From JACVRW01 sp963825345 (GTDB lineage: Bacteria > Actinomycetota > Thermoleophilia > Solirubrobacterales > Thermoleophilaceae): a stretch of DNA of 64,000 bases. How positions within the stretch are numbered: the first letter of the stretch is position 1; each line of letters starts with the position of its first letter. A program made the position numbers and the translations under genes. Positions 17,179-25,352 of the stretch are shown one piece after another. Location of the stretch: assembly GCA_963825345.1 (NCBI GenBank), contig CAWGSQ010000012.1:62001-126000 (forward strand), given 5' to 3'. Under the pieces are notes generated by a model. It saw only the letters and a program-made list of their open reading frames with translations. It did not search any database and was not told where the DNA came from.

Positions 17179-18516
17179 ATGCGTTCGGCTCTAATCGCGG
17201 TCCTCTTCCTGCTCACCACCGCCCCGGCCGCCGGTGCCGCTTCGATCGCCTATGTCGACGGCGGGGAAGTCTGGCTCTCGTCGCTCGACGGGGCGCAGAA
17301 GGTGCGGCTCGCAAGCCCGGTGGTCAACGCTGACGGCGCCACTGAGAAGTGGCTCGCCGTGGCAGCCTCTGACAGCGGCCGGATCGTCGCCGCGCGCAAC
17401 GTGCCCGGGTACAACTCGGGCCTCACGTGGTTCAAGGTGTGGGAGCCGAACGGCACCTCCACGGTCGAGGGGCCGCTCAATTCCCCGTCCGGCTTCGCGA
17501 TCAAGACCTACCCGCTCGGCTTCGACGTCACCGCCGACGGCAATCACATGGTCTACGGCTATTCGAACAGCGGCTTCTGCTGTCCGATCAACTACTCGCA
17601 GGGCACCTACGTCCGCCCCGTGACGAACAGCTCGCTCGACCCGATCAACGTCGACCGCGAGCACCCGACGCTGGTCGGCAGCCGGATGATCGCGCACACG
17701 GGCGGAACGGTGTACGTGCAGAACGCATCGGCGGCCCCGTACGGGAACGACTTCACACCATGGATGAACGTCTCAGGGAGCGGACTCGACCTCCGGCGCA
17801 CCGACGTCGCGGCGAACGGGCTCGTCGCGGCCGAGCTGGAGCAGTGGGACAGTGGCGGGCAGACGATCGGCAAGATTGCCATGGTGGCGACCCAGGGGAT
17901 CGACCAGGAGCCCACGTTCCCCGCCGCCGTGGATTGCTTCCTGCCGGCGAGCGGCGTCGCCACGGAGGCGTCGCTGGCACAGGACGCTGCGCACGTCGCC
18001 TGGAACGACGACGGGGGCCTCAAGGTGGCGGGAGCAGCGACGGGCACCGGGGTCCTATGCGAGCTCAGCTCTCCGCCCGTCGTGATCTCGCCGACCGCCT
18101 CCCAGGGCGCGATCGGCGGAGCGAACGTCGCCGCCTTCCTGTCGGCATCCGCGCAGCCGCCGACCGGAGGCCCACTGCCGGGAGGCCTGCCATCGGGCGC
18201 GCTGCTGGCGACCGTGCCGAGAAAGGTCACGGTGAAGGCCTTGGCCCGCGCCAAGGGGGTGCCGATCAAGGTCAAGGTCGCCCGCGCCGGCAAGGTGAGC
18301 GTCTCGGGGTCCGTGCCGGCGAAGGTCCTGAGAAGCAGCAGATCCATCGTCGTCGCCAAGGGGTCCACGACCGCGAAGCGCGCAGGGACCGTGACGGTGA
18401 GGCTGCGGCTGACCACCCCAGCGCGCAAGAAGCGAAGCCGTCTGAAGGGCGCGCGAATGACGCTGCGCGTGACCCAGGGCAGACTCAGCACCACCAAGCG
18501 GGTCACGCTTCGATAA
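17179..18516 (+). CDS. secreted protein with TolB-like propeller features, function unknown
   Basis: 445 residues. Signal peptide MRSALIAVLFLLTTAPAAGA, then SIAYVDGGEVWLSSLDGAQKVRL, which looks like a TolB/WD40-type propeller entry, and further segments LGFDVTADGNHMVYGYSNSGFCCPINYSQGTY. The last ~110 residues are Lys/Arg/Ala-rich beta-type sequence (VPRKVTVKALARAKGVPIKVKVARAGKVSVSG) typical of C-terminal Ig-like domains in exported proteins here. No catalytic motif is recognised. It is divergent from the LAL regulator and followed by a perfect 8-bp stem-loop. Confidence 0.72.
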   Translation: MRSALIAVLFLLTTAPAAGAASIAYVDGGEVWLSSLDGAQKVRLASPVVNADGATEKWLAVAASDSGRIVAARNVPGYNSGLTWFKVWEPNGTSTVEGPLNSPSGFAIKTYPLGFDVTADGNHMVYGYSNSGFCCPINYSQGTYVRPVTNSSLDPINVDREHPTLVGSRMIAHTGGTVYVQNASAAPYGNDFTPWMNVSGSGLDLRRTDVAANGLVAAELEQWDSGGQTIGKIAMVATQGIDQEPTFPAAVDCFLPASGVATEASLAQDAAHVAWNDDGGLKVAGAATGTGVLCELSSPPVVISPTASQGAIGGANVAAFLSASAQPPTGGPLPGGLPSGALLATVPRKVTVKALARAKGVPIKVKVARAGKVSVSGSVPAKVLRSSRSIVVAKGSTTAKRAGTVTVRLRLTTPARKKRSRLKGARMTLRVTQGRLSTTKRVTLR

Positions 18517-18518
18517 GC

Positions 18519-18542
18519 GCCGATCGGGGTAGCTCGATCGGC
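18519..18542 (+). terminator. perfect 8-bp inverted repeat just after a stop codon
   Basis: GCCGATCG, an 8-base loop, then CGATCGGC, starting three bases after the TAA of the secreted-protein gene. There is no T-run afterwards, so it may be a weak or Rho-assisted terminator, or an mRNA 3'-end stabiliser. Confidence 0.5.
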
Positions 18543-18566
18543 AATGAGGCGCGCCACAGCCGTCAT

Positions 18567-18650
18567 CTGGGCTTGACCCTCCACGACGGGCGCATCCTCG
18601 CGGCCGGAGGGATCTATTCGCAGCTCGGGCTGGCCCGCTACCAGCCATAG
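18567..18650 (+). pseudogene. 3' remnant of a delta-60-type repeat protein
   Basis: In frame before the TAG at 18648 the sequence reads LTLHDGRILAAGGIYSQLG and LARYQP. This closely resembles the last unit of secreted proteins built of delta-60 repeats (LQPDGKIVVAG...FALARYLP). No matching repeats lie upstream, where the frame runs antisense-like through the neighbouring gene, so it appears to be the stranded tail of a deleted gene. Short, and recognised by motif only. Confidence 0.35.
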
Positions 18651-18703
18651 CTTGCGGACACGCAGCGCGTTCTTCCCCTTCCGGAACCGGGTACGGGTCC
18701 GAA

Positions 18704-19168
18704 ATGATTCGCCTAACGCCTGTGGCCGTACTGATCGTCGGGCTCGCCCTCATCGGATGTGGTGGCGAGGATGCTCCCTCGAAGGAGGAGTTCGCGAACG
18801 ACGCAGACCGGGTCTGCCGCGAAACCGAGAAGGAGTTCGAGGAGATCGGTCAATCCGCCGACAGTCCCGCAGAGCTCGTTACCGTGCTTGACAAGGTCAT
18901 CGACAAGTCCCGGGAGGCGGCGGACGAGCTCGCCGACCTCGAGCGTCCTGAGGGTGCAGACGGCGACACCGCCGAGAAGTTCGTGGAGGGCTTCCGAAGC
19001 GAGCTCAACAGCAAGCTGGTCCCCGCGCTCGAGGATCTACGACAAGCCGTTAAGGACAAGGACCAAGAGGCTGTCCAGGAGGCGGCTCAGCAGCTCGATG
19101 AGCTCGAAGCGAGCGAGTCGGATCGCTACGCCCGGCAGCTCGGCGCGACCGCCTGCTCCGGCGGCTAG
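18704..19168 (+). CDS. small lipoprotein, helical, function unknown
   Basis: 154 residues. The N-terminus MIRLTPVAVLIVGLALIGCGG is a lipoprotein signal with lipobox LIGC, so the mature protein should be anchored to the outer face of the membrane. The rest is acidic and helical with heptad-like spacing (LDKVIDKSREAADELADLERP, LEDLRQAVKDKDQEAVQEAA), and one Cys each near residues 45 and 151 could form a disulfide. Similar small lipoproteins of unknown role are common in actinobacteria. It converges on the gene at 19179. Confidence 0.72.
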   Translation: MIRLTPVAVLIVGLALIGCGGEDAPSKEEFANDADRVCRETEKEFEEIGQSADSPAELVTVLDKVIDKSREAADELADLERPEGADGDTAEKFVEGFRSELNSKLVPALEDLRQAVKDKDQEAVQEAAQQLDELEASESDRYARQLGATACSGG

Positions 19169-19178
19169 CAGCGAACGA

Positions 19179-20273
19179 TCAGCGGCGGCGCAGGGTGATA
19201 GAGATCGAGGCGGTGCCGTGGGCCACCGTCTGGGAGCTCGTGTCGTCGACCGTCTTCGTAGTCGAGACGGAGAACGATCGCCCCCGCGAGAGCTTGCGCC
19301 CGATCTCCGCGGGGGCGCCACGCTGCGTGAAGGCACCGAAGTCGCCGAACAGCGAGATGTTGGGCGGGTAGAGCTCTCCACCCGAGACGTTGAAGGGCCT
19401 GCTGAAGATCGCGTCGGCGGAGGCGTCGTATCCGGGTAGCCCGTCGTACACCTGCGCGTTGGAGAGGCCAGGATCCTTGTCGCACACCCCGGCGTGCTTG
19501 GTTTGCAGGATCGAGGAGAGCACCTCGAACTGCGGGGTCGTGAGGCGCGATGCGACGGCGGCCCCACCACCAGAGCCAGCGGGAGACAGGAAGCCGTTGA
19601 TCGTGACCTGGGCGCCCAGGCTGGTCGCAGCGGCGGCGAAGGCACACGAGGGTGGCCGGCCACTCTCAGCGCTCTGCACGGTGTCGGACCAGGTGTAGCC
19701 GGAGAGCGCGCCCGTACCGGGGGCCGTCTTCGCGCGACCGGCCGGAAGGTCGAGATTCTTGCCGCCGCCGCAGGCGTCGGTCACGCTGAGCAGCACGTCG
19801 GGATAGTTCACCAGGTAGCTGTAGGAGATGCTGAAGGCGCCCTGATTTCTGTACTGGGGCAGCCAGGTCTCCATCACCGACTTGCGACCCTTGACGATGA
19901 TGTCGTAGCGGTAGATCTTGCGGCCGCCGCAGCCGTCGCGCCCGTTGGGGCGCGGGCGGGGCGCGCGGGCGAAGGTCTGGACTACGATCACACCATCCCG
20001 GCCGGCCGCTCTGTACCTGTAGCGCCCCGCGCGCCTGAAGCGGCGCTCGCCGTCGCCGCCGGTGGGAAGCGCAAGGTCGTCGAAGGACGGCCGGCCCGTG
20101 CTGTCGATCGTGACCGCAGCGCCCATGAGGTTGGTGAATGAGACCCGCTGCCCCGTGAAGATGCGCGTCTGCGGCTCCTGGAGCCCGGAGCCCGTGACCG
20201 CCACCACGGCAGCCTGAGCAGGCGCCGCCGCCAGCGCAGCGCTGAGCACACCGAGCGCAAGGGCGAGCCTCAT
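19179..20273 (-). CDS. secreted protein with N-terminal cupredoxin-like segment, function unknown
   Basis: 364 residues. Signal peptide MRLALALGVLSAALAAAPAQA, then a ~90-residue beta-rich segment (VAVTGSGLQEPQTRIFTGQ, VSFTNLMGAAVTIDSTG, RFRRAGRYRYRAAG) that has the shape of a plastocyanin-like domain but lacks the copper-binding Cys-His-Met set. A YDIIVKGRKSVMETW segment and a longer beta-rich domain follow, with several Cys (DGCGG, DACGGG, PPSCAF, AGVCDKDPG) suggesting disulfides. No family recognised beyond this. The gene faces the divergent cupin gene at 20329. Confidence 0.65.
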   Translation of the reverse strand: MRLALALGVLSAALAAAPAQAAVVAVTGSGLQEPQTRIFTGQRVSFTNLMGAAVTIDSTGRPSFDDLALPTGGDGERRFRRAGRYRYRAAGRDGVIVVQTFARAPRPRPNGRDGCGGRKIYRYDIIVKGRKSVMETWLPQYRNQGAFSISYSYLVNYPDVLLSVTDACGGGKNLDLPAGRAKTAPGTGALSGYTWSDTVQSAESGRPPSCAFAAAATSLGAQVTINGFLSPAGSGGGAAVASRLTTPQFEVLSSILQTKHAGVCDKDPGLSNAQVYDGLPGYDASADAIFSRPFNVSGGELYPPNISLFGDFGAFTQRGAPAEIGRKLSRGRSFSVSTTKTVDDTSSQTVAHGTASISITLRRR

Positions 20274-20328
20274 ACCGACAGCGAGCCTCTCACAAGACGC
20301 GGGACCCTGCCTGTGTACCGTTTCAGGA

Positions 20329-20754
20329 GTGTCGAACTACACGAAGGTGAACCTGCTGGAGCTGGAGGACACGGTCGGGGACCGAGCGCCGGAGATCGAG
20401 GGCCGCTTCGGCCGCACGGCGCTCGAGTCGCGCGACATCGGGGTGAGCCATTGGCGCTATGCCCCCGGGTTCCGAAGCGGGACGGCGCACCGGCACCGCG
20501 AGCAGGAGGAGGTCTACGTGGTGGTGGCCGGCTCGGGCCGCGTCCTGCTGGACGGCGAGGTCGTCGAGCTCGCGCGCTGGGACACCGTGCGAGTGGCACC
20601 CGAGGTGGTACGCGCGTTCGAGTCGGGTCCCGACGGGTTGGAGCTGATCGCTGTCGGCGGGCCGAAGCCCGAGGGCGGCGACGGTGAGCTCGCCTCGGCA
20701 GACTGGCCCGACTGGGTCATGAGGACGCGGGCCGCGGTGCGGTCCCGGCCGTGA
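20329..20754 (+). CDS. cupin-domain protein
   Basis: 141 residues with a single small-cupin domain: motif 1 GTAHRHREQEEVYVVVAGSGRVLLDGE (metal ligands H-x-H and E), motif 2 LARWDTVRVAPEVVRAFESG, where the usual final histidine is replaced. Such proteins bind a metal and a small ligand or act as isomerases; the specific role is unknown. Start GTG 20329. Its 3' end overlaps the convergent PucR-type gene by 38 bases. The broken cupin at 37878-38279 is a relative with the same HTH-x-E-x-EE-x-YVVV-x-GSG core. Confidence 0.8.
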   Translation: MSNYTKVNLLELEDTVGDRAPEIEGRFGRTALESRDIGVSHWRYAPGFRSGTAHRHREQEEVYVVVAGSGRVLLDGEVVELARWDTVRVAPEVVRAFESGPDGLELIAVGGPKPEGGDGELASADWPDWVMRTRAAVRSRP

Positions 20755-21931
20755 GCCTGGCACGCAGCGCGAGCTCGAGCTCGAAGCGCCCGTCGGGGTC
20801 GTCGAGCGTCGCACCCAGCAACTCGCGCAGCCGGCTGAGCCGGTAACGGGCCGTCTGCGCGTGCAGCCCAAGCGCGCGTGCCATGGCGGCGGCGTTTCCC
20901 TGCTGCTGGACGTAGGCGAGGGCGGTCTCCTCCATCCGCCGGCGCGCCTTCGGCGTGAGCGCGTCGAATGCCGCGAGCTGACGTGCGGCGAGCCGCTCCA
21001 CCAGCGCTTCGTTCTCGAACATCAGCAGCTCGGCAAGCGCATCCTCCGCGGTGGCGAGGGCCGGCGCCGTGATCGCGCCGGCCTCCACGGCCCGCAGCGT
21101 GGCGCGCGCAAGCGACCAGGAGGAGGCGAGCTCGCGAGGCGGACCGCTGGGGCCGAGCGCGGTACGCGCCCTGGCCTTCTCAACGGCCAGTTCGATCTCC
21201 GCGCGCCGGCCGGGGCCGTCAGGGTCCGGGACGATCGCGCAGCCGATGCCGTCCAGAGCGGCTGTGACCGCGTCGATGGGCAGCCGCGCGGCGAGTCGCT
21301 CGAGCCGATCCTCGTCGCACGCGAGCGCCGCCGCCGTTCGGGGAAGCCGCCAGCCCCCCGCCTCGGCTGCCGCTCGCACCTCCGCCTCTGGGGCGGGCGG
21401 GTCGCGGACGAGGAGCGTGACCAACTCGCGGCGCCGGCGGCGGCGCTCCCCCTCGAGCCGTGAGCGAGCCTCGGCGTAGCCCTCGACCGAATCGGCCGAG
21501 AGCTCCTCGATGTAGGCGAAGATCGATTCCGCGAGCAGGCTGAGGACCTCGGGCTCCACTCCTGCGCGCGTGGCGGCTGCGGCCAGGCGCCGCCAGGCCA
21601 CTCGGGCACCGACGCGATAGGCGGACTGGAGGGCGTCGAGCGTGCGGCCCTCGCGCAACTCGCCGGCGCCGAGCGCGGCGTAGACCTCGCGGCCCGGCCC
21701 GCGGTCCCCGGACGGGCTTCGGATCAGCTCGACGAATTGGCGCAGCGCCTCGGATACGCCGGTGCGCACGCCGCGCCCGAAAGACCCCTCCAGCGGGCGC
21801 GCATAGTCGGGCACCTCGCGCGCGATCGTGGCGAGGATCTCGTCGGTGGTCGCCTCGAGCTCGGGCTCGATCAGATCCGCGACCCCGGCCGGCAGTGCCC
21901 GCCAGGGCTCTGTTTCGCGTGTTTTTGTCAT
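20717..21931 (-). CDS. PucR/CdaR-family transcriptional regulator
   Basis: 404 residues. The N-terminal half is an uncharacterised helical sensor region (RALPAGVADLIEPELEATTDEILATIAREVPDYARPLEG), the middle resembles a GGDEF-like PucR domain, and the C-terminus has the PucR helix-turn-helix: ETALAYVQQQGNAAAMARAL, then LHAQTARYRLSRLRELLG. It starts at ATG 21931, only 77 bases from the divergent desaturase gene, so it is a likely regulator of that desaturase. In this class of actinobacteria PucR-like proteins are often adjacent to their target; direct control here is inference. Confidence 0.82.
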   Translation of the reverse strand: MTKTRETEPWRALPAGVADLIEPELEATTDEILATIAREVPDYARPLEGSFGRGVRTGVSEALRQFVELIRSPSGDRGPGREVYAALGAGELREGRTLDALQSAYRVGARVAWRRLAAAATRAGVEPEVLSLLAESIFAYIEELSADSVEGYAEARSRLEGERRRRRRELVTLLVRDPPAPEAEVRAAAEAGGWRLPRTAAALACDEDRLERLAARLPIDAVTAALDGIGCAIVPDPDGPGRRAEIELAVEKARARTALGPSGPPRELASSWSLARATLRAVEAGAITAPALATAEDALAELLMFENEALVERLAARQLAAFDALTPKARRRMEETALAYVQQQGNAAAMARALGLHAQTARYRLSRLRELLGATLDDPDGRFELELALRARLTAGTAPRPASS

Positions 21932-22008
21932 CTAAGTGAGCAAACTGCGGAGTTGAGTTCCCGCATTGGAGCGTACCTATATCTGCTGACGGCGGGAATA
22001 CTTGAGGC

Positions 22009-22920
22009 ATGACCAAACTTGAAAAGCGGGTCAACGTCGTGGCCGTCGTGCTCCCGTTCGCCGCGTTTCTCACCGCGATCGTGCTGCTGTGGAACAGCGC
22101 CGTGTCGGCGAGGGATCTGGCGATCCTGGCCGTGATGTACCTCGTCACCGCCATCGGCGTGACCGTCGGCTTTCACAGGCTGCTCACCCACCGCGCGTTC
22201 CAGGTGCCGAAGCCGCTCGCGTACACCTTCGCCGTGCTCGGTTCGATGTCTGTCCAGGGTCCGGTGATGAGCTGGGTGGCCGACCACCGCAAGCACCATG
22301 CTCATACCGACGAGGAGGGCGATCCGCACAGCCCCCACGTCGGCCACGGCGACGGCGTGAGCGGCGTGTTGCGCGGGCTGTGGCACTCACACACGGGCTG
22401 GCTGTTCTCGACCCAGGGCCGCGCCAGCGCCCGCCGCTATGCCAAGGATCTATACGAGGACCCGGGCATGCGGACCATCAACCGGCAGTTCCCGCTGCTC
22501 GTGCTTCTGAGCCTCGCCATCCCGGCCTTCGCGGGTTGGGCCCTCACCGGCACGCTCGCCGGCGCGGCCAGCGGCCTGCTCTGGGGTGGTCTCGTGCGGA
22601 TCTTCCTGGTGCACCACATCACCTGGAGCATCAACTCGCTGTGCCACTTCCTCGGCAGCCGCCGTTTCCAGACCGACGACCACTCGACCAACGTGGCCTG
22701 GCTCGCGCTGCCCTCGCTGGGCGAGGCGTGGCACCACAACCACCACGCCTTCCCGCGCTCGGCCGAGCACGGCCTGCGCCGGTGGGAGCGGTTGCTCGAC
22801 CCATCGGCGTTCGTGATCGCGGTCCTCGAGAAGCTGGGGCTCGCCCACAACGTGGTCAGGATCGCGCCAGAGCGCCAGGTCCAGCGCGAGCATCAGGGCG
22901 GGCCGGTGCAGGCGACCTAG
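22009..22920 (+). CDS. acyl-CoA / fatty-acid desaturase (second copy)
   Basis: 303 residues, same family as the gene at 5887-6816, with the histidine boxes HRLLTH, HRKHH (AHTDEEGDPHSPH following) and HHNHH, and paired hydrophobic helices near residues 10-50 and 155-190. It desaturates membrane acyl chains using di-iron. The ATG at 22009 follows a TTGAGG-type ribosome site. It is divergent from the PucR-type regulator and ends just before a strong bidirectional hairpin terminator, so it is likely a single-gene transcript under that regulator. Confidence 0.92.
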   Translation: MTKLEKRVNVVAVVLPFAAFLTAIVLLWNSAVSARDLAILAVMYLVTAIGVTVGFHRLLTHRAFQVPKPLAYTFAVLGSMSVQGPVMSWVADHRKHHAHTDEEGDPHSPHVGHGDGVSGVLRGLWHSHTGWLFSTQGRASARRYAKDLYEDPGMRTINRQFPLLVLLSLAIPAFAGWALTGTLAGAASGLLWGGLVRIFLVHHITWSINSLCHFLGSRRFQTDDHSTNVAWLALPSLGEAWHHNHHAFPRSAEHGLRRWERLLDPSAFVIAVLEKLGLAHNVVRIAPERQVQREHQGGPVQAT

Positions 22921-22927
22921 AACACTG

Positions 22928-22960
22928 CTGAGGCCCGCCGGCTGCTGTGGCGGGCCTCAG
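22928..22960. terminator. 12-bp perfect hairpin, bidirectional terminator
   Basis: CTGAGGCCCGCC, a 9-base loop, then GGCGGGCCTCAG, lying between the convergent desaturase and SnoaL-like genes. Followed on the plus strand by CCTCTTCT. The perfect GC-rich stem positioned between convergent stops is typical of an intrinsic terminator serving both directions. Confidence 0.8.
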
Positions 22961-22977
22961 CCTCTTCTGGATCCGAT

Positions 22978-23352
22978 TCAGTCGGTTCCCCACGGGTTGT
23001 CGATCACGAAGCGCCACGTCCCGTCTTTCTGGCGCCGCAGGACATCCGCGTTCCTCGACGCGAGCCGCACCGGCTCGCCGTCCGGGCCCGTGCCGTTGAA
23101 GGACCAGACGCCGGTCACGAGGGCGAGGTCGTCGACCTCGAGGACCCGCGTCACCTGGAGGTCGAGCTTGCCGTTCATCGAGATGAACCCGTTCAGGGAT
23201 TCGCTGATGCCGGGTGCGCCGTGAGCGAGGCTCCCGGGCTCAGGGACGAACGCTGCGTCGCTCTCGTACAGCGGCAAGAGACTCTCGAGGTCCCCGGAGT
23301 TGATTCCGGTGACGATGGACTCGAGCACCTGCTCAGGCGTGATGGTGGACAT
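22978..23352 (-). CDS. SnoaL-like / DUF4440-type NTF2-fold protein
   Basis: 124 residues: MSTITPEQVLESIVTGINSG, a helix pair, then YESDAAFVPEPGSLAHGAPGISESLNGF and beta strands LQVTRVLEVDDLALVTGVWSF and WRFVIDNPWGTD, the pattern of SnoaL-like NTF2-fold proteins (ketosteroid-isomerase or unknown ligand-binding). A strong AAAGGAGAT ribosome site fixes ATG 23352. It is divergent from the TetR gene and may be its target, as such pairs are common. No catalytic Asp/His pair can be assigned. Confidence 0.82.
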   Translation of the reverse strand: MSTITPEQVLESIVTGINSGDLESLLPLYESDAAFVPEPGSLAHGAPGISESLNGFISMNGKLDLQVTRVLEVDDLALVTGVWSFNGTGPDGEPVRLASRNADVLRRQKDGTWRFVIDNPWGTD

Positions 23353-23454
23353 TGGTCGATCTCCTTTCGATATACACTGTTGTGTCATGGAAAAGCGACC
23401 ATACCTCCTTCCGGGCGATATGGCAAGATTGATGACACGATTGTGAGTCGCCAA
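23353..23454. promoter_or_regulatory. divergent promoter region with short dyad
   Basis: The 102-base gap between SnoaL-like and TetR genes is AT-richer than its surroundings. It contains TATACACTGTTGTGTC, in which ACAC (23374-23377) and GTGT (23382-23385) flank TGTT; this is a candidate half of a TetR operator. A TATATCG element lies a few bases before the AAAGGAG site of the minus-strand gene and could be its -10. No experimentally known operator is recognised. Confidence 0.35.
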
Positions 23455-24042
23455 ATGCCCAAGCGCAAGTACGAGCTGAAGAAGCGCGCCGAGCAGGTTG
23501 GTGAGACGCGCCTGCGAATCACCGAGGCGGCGATCGAACTGCACGGAAGCGTCGGACCGTCCCGCACGACGTTGAGCGCGGTCGCCGAGCGGGCGGGCGT
23601 GGAGCGCCGCACCCTCTACCGCCACTTTCCGAATGAGGCCGAGCTGTTTGCGGCCTGCTCCAGCCACTACTTCACAGCCAACCCGTGGCCCGACCTTGAC
23701 GACTGGCGCGCGATTCGCGATCCGCAGCAGCGACTCGAGCGAGCCCTGGACGAACTCTACGCCTACTACGAGCGCACCGAGCCGATGTTCAGCAACGTGC
23801 TCCGCGACGCCGAGGTCGTGGACTTTGCCCGCGACGCCGTGGCCCCGCTGCACGCGTACCTCGAAGACGCCGCCGAGATCCTCATCGTCGGCCGTCAGGT
23901 CCGTGGCCGCAGACGGCAACTCCTCAGGGAAGCATTGCGCCACGCCCTCGCCTTCTCAACCTGGCGCTCGCTCACGGCCAACGGCATCGGGCGATCGGAT
24001 GCGATCAAGCTCATCACCGCACTGATCGAAGCCGCTGCGTGA
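23455..24042 (+). CDS. TetR/AcrR-family transcriptional regulator
   Basis: 195 residues. N-terminal TetR helix-turn-helix: RLRITEAAIELHGSVGPSR followed by TTLSAVAERAGVERRTLYRHF, then a helical ligand-binding domain (ALDELYAYYERTEPMFSNVLRDAEVVDFARD). The ATG at 23455 is taken as start; an in-frame GTG twelve bases upstream is possible. The EamA transporter gene starts in its stop codon (GTGA), so regulator and exporter are coupled, the usual arrangement for efflux control; the SnoaL-like gene is divergent and may also respond. Confidence 0.9.
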   Translation: MPKRKYELKKRAEQVGETRLRITEAAIELHGSVGPSRTTLSAVAERAGVERRTLYRHFPNEAELFAACSSHYFTANPWPDLDDWRAIRDPQQRLERALDELYAYYERTEPMFSNVLRDAEVVDFARDAVAPLHAYLEDAAEILIVGRQVRGRRRQLLREALRHALAFSTWRSLTANGIGRSDAIKLITALIEAAA

Positions 24043-24950
24043 CGACCGCGACTGTGGCGCTCGAGGGGTCGCGGCGCCACCGCCGGGGGCAGATCTACGT
24101 CGCGCTCGCCGCAGTCGCGTGGTCGACCGCCGGCGTCCTTCAGCGCCAGCTCACACTCGACACGGCGACCCAGGTCTTCGGCCGAGCGGCGTTCGCGGGC
24201 GCCGCGCTCCTCGTCTATGTCGCGATTGTCGAGCGTGGCCGGGTGGTGGAAGCGTTCAGGTCTGTCGGCCTCGCGGGCGTGGCCGTGGCGGTCTGCGTCG
24301 CGACCGCTTCCGGCAGTTTCATCGCCGCGCTCAACCACACAAGCGTCGCGCGCGTTCTGTTCATCCTGGCCGTGGCCCCCGTGCTCGCCGCCGTCCTGGC
24401 GCGGGTCACGCTCGGCGAGTCGATCACGCGGCGCACGGTCGTGGCGATGGCCGTCGCGCTTGCCGGCCTCGCGCTGATGCTCGGCGCCCCGGGCGAGGGC
24501 AGCCTCGCAGGCGATGGCCTCGCGTTCCTGGCCGCGCTCGCGTTCGCCCTGGTGATCGTGATCACGCGCTGGCGGCATGACGTCTCGATGACCCCGGCCA
24601 CCTGCCTGTCGCAGGCGATCCTCCTGGTTGTCTTCCTTCCATTCGCCAGCCCCGGCGAGATCGGCGGTGGCGACCTCGTCTGGCTCGCAGCGCTCGGGAT
24701 TGGCCAGATCGGGCTCGGAATCGCGCTGTTCACCGCCGGCGCCCGACTTATCCCTGCCGCTCAGGCAGGCCTCATCACACTGCTCGAGATCGTGCTGGGG
24801 CCGGTGTGGGTATGGCTTGCGCTCGACGAGCGCCCCAGCACCCTCACCCTTGTCGGCGGCGCGATCGTGATCGTCGCAATCATCATCCAGACGCGCGGAA
24901 CGCCACCAGCCGAGCAGGCGGAGGAGCGAGCACTGCCAACGCCGCACTAG
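24039..24950 (+). CDS. EamA/DMT-family transporter
   Basis: 303 residues with ten hydrophobic segments and two EamA halves: IYVALAAVAWSTAGVLQRQL at the first, then ASGSFIAALNHTSVARVLFI with the family's typical end-of-half ARVTLGESITRRTVVAMAVALAGL; the second half begins LAFLAALAFALVIVITRW and ends WVWLALDERPSTLTLVGGAI. It is probably an exporter of a metabolite or amino acid under the TetR regulator encoded immediately upstream (4-base overlap). The substrate is not evident. About 75 bases after its stop the REP-like repeat cluster begins. Confidence 0.88.
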   Translation: MTTATVALEGSRRHRRGQIYVALAAVAWSTAGVLQRQLTLDTATQVFGRAAFAGAALLVYVAIVERGRVVEAFRSVGLAGVAVAVCVATASGSFIAALNHTSVARVLFILAVAPVLAAVLARVTLGESITRRTVVAMAVALAGLALMLGAPGEGSLAGDGLAFLAALAFALVIVITRWRHDVSMTPATCLSQAILLVVFLPFASPGEIGGGDLVWLAALGIGQIGLGIALFTAGARLIPAAQAGLITLLEIVLGPVWVWLALDERPSTLTLVGGAIVIVAIIIQTRGTPPAEQAEERALPTPH

Positions 24951-25025
24951 GACGGCCGCGCCAGGACGCGACTGCTCAGCGGCGCCGCCGCTTCACCGAC
25001 CCACACGCGGCGGGTCCCTTGCCGT

Positions 25026-25325
25026 TCCGGACAAGGGGTCGGACAAGGGGGTCCGGACAAGGGGGTCTGACCCCTTTCTGCGACAAGGGGGTCTGACCCT
25101 TTTCTGAGGGTGGTTGAGGGTTAGGGCGGGGTGAGGGGGACAAGGGGGTCTGACCCTTTTCTGAGGGCGGTTGAGGGTTGGCCCGTACCAAGCGGGCCGG
25201 CCAAGCCGACAGGACAATGGGACGACAAGGGGGTCTCAGCGACAAAGGGGGTCTGACCCTTTTCTGAGCGACAAGGGGGTCTGACCCTTTTCTGAGGGTG
25301 GTTGAGGGGTTGGGGGCGGGGTGAG
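25026..25325. repeat. cluster of REP-like repeats (ACAAGGGGGTCTGACCC units)
   Basis: Seven or eight units of ACAAGGGGGTCTGACCC followed by TTTTCTGAG occur at about 25031, 25043, 25055, 25082, 25139, 25225, 25240 and 25269, some truncated. The core AAGGGG(G)TC-T-GACCCCTT is a near-perfect palindrome able to form a hairpin. Three copies (near 25082, 25139, 25269) carry a longer tail GGGTGGTTGAGGGTT with GGGCGGGGTGAG. Between them sits an unrelated stem GGCCCG...CGGGCC (25180-25198). The cluster directly precedes a REP-associated transposase gene. It is not a CRISPR: the spacers are uneven and non-unique. Confidence 0.85.
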
Positions 25326-25352
25326 TGTGGAGCTCAGCCCGCTCTTGGAGGT

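Noticed and set aside
25026..25325. CRISPR array
   Set aside because: Repeats are palindromic, unequally spaced, with related rather than unique intervals, and lie next to a RAYT gene; no cas genes are present.
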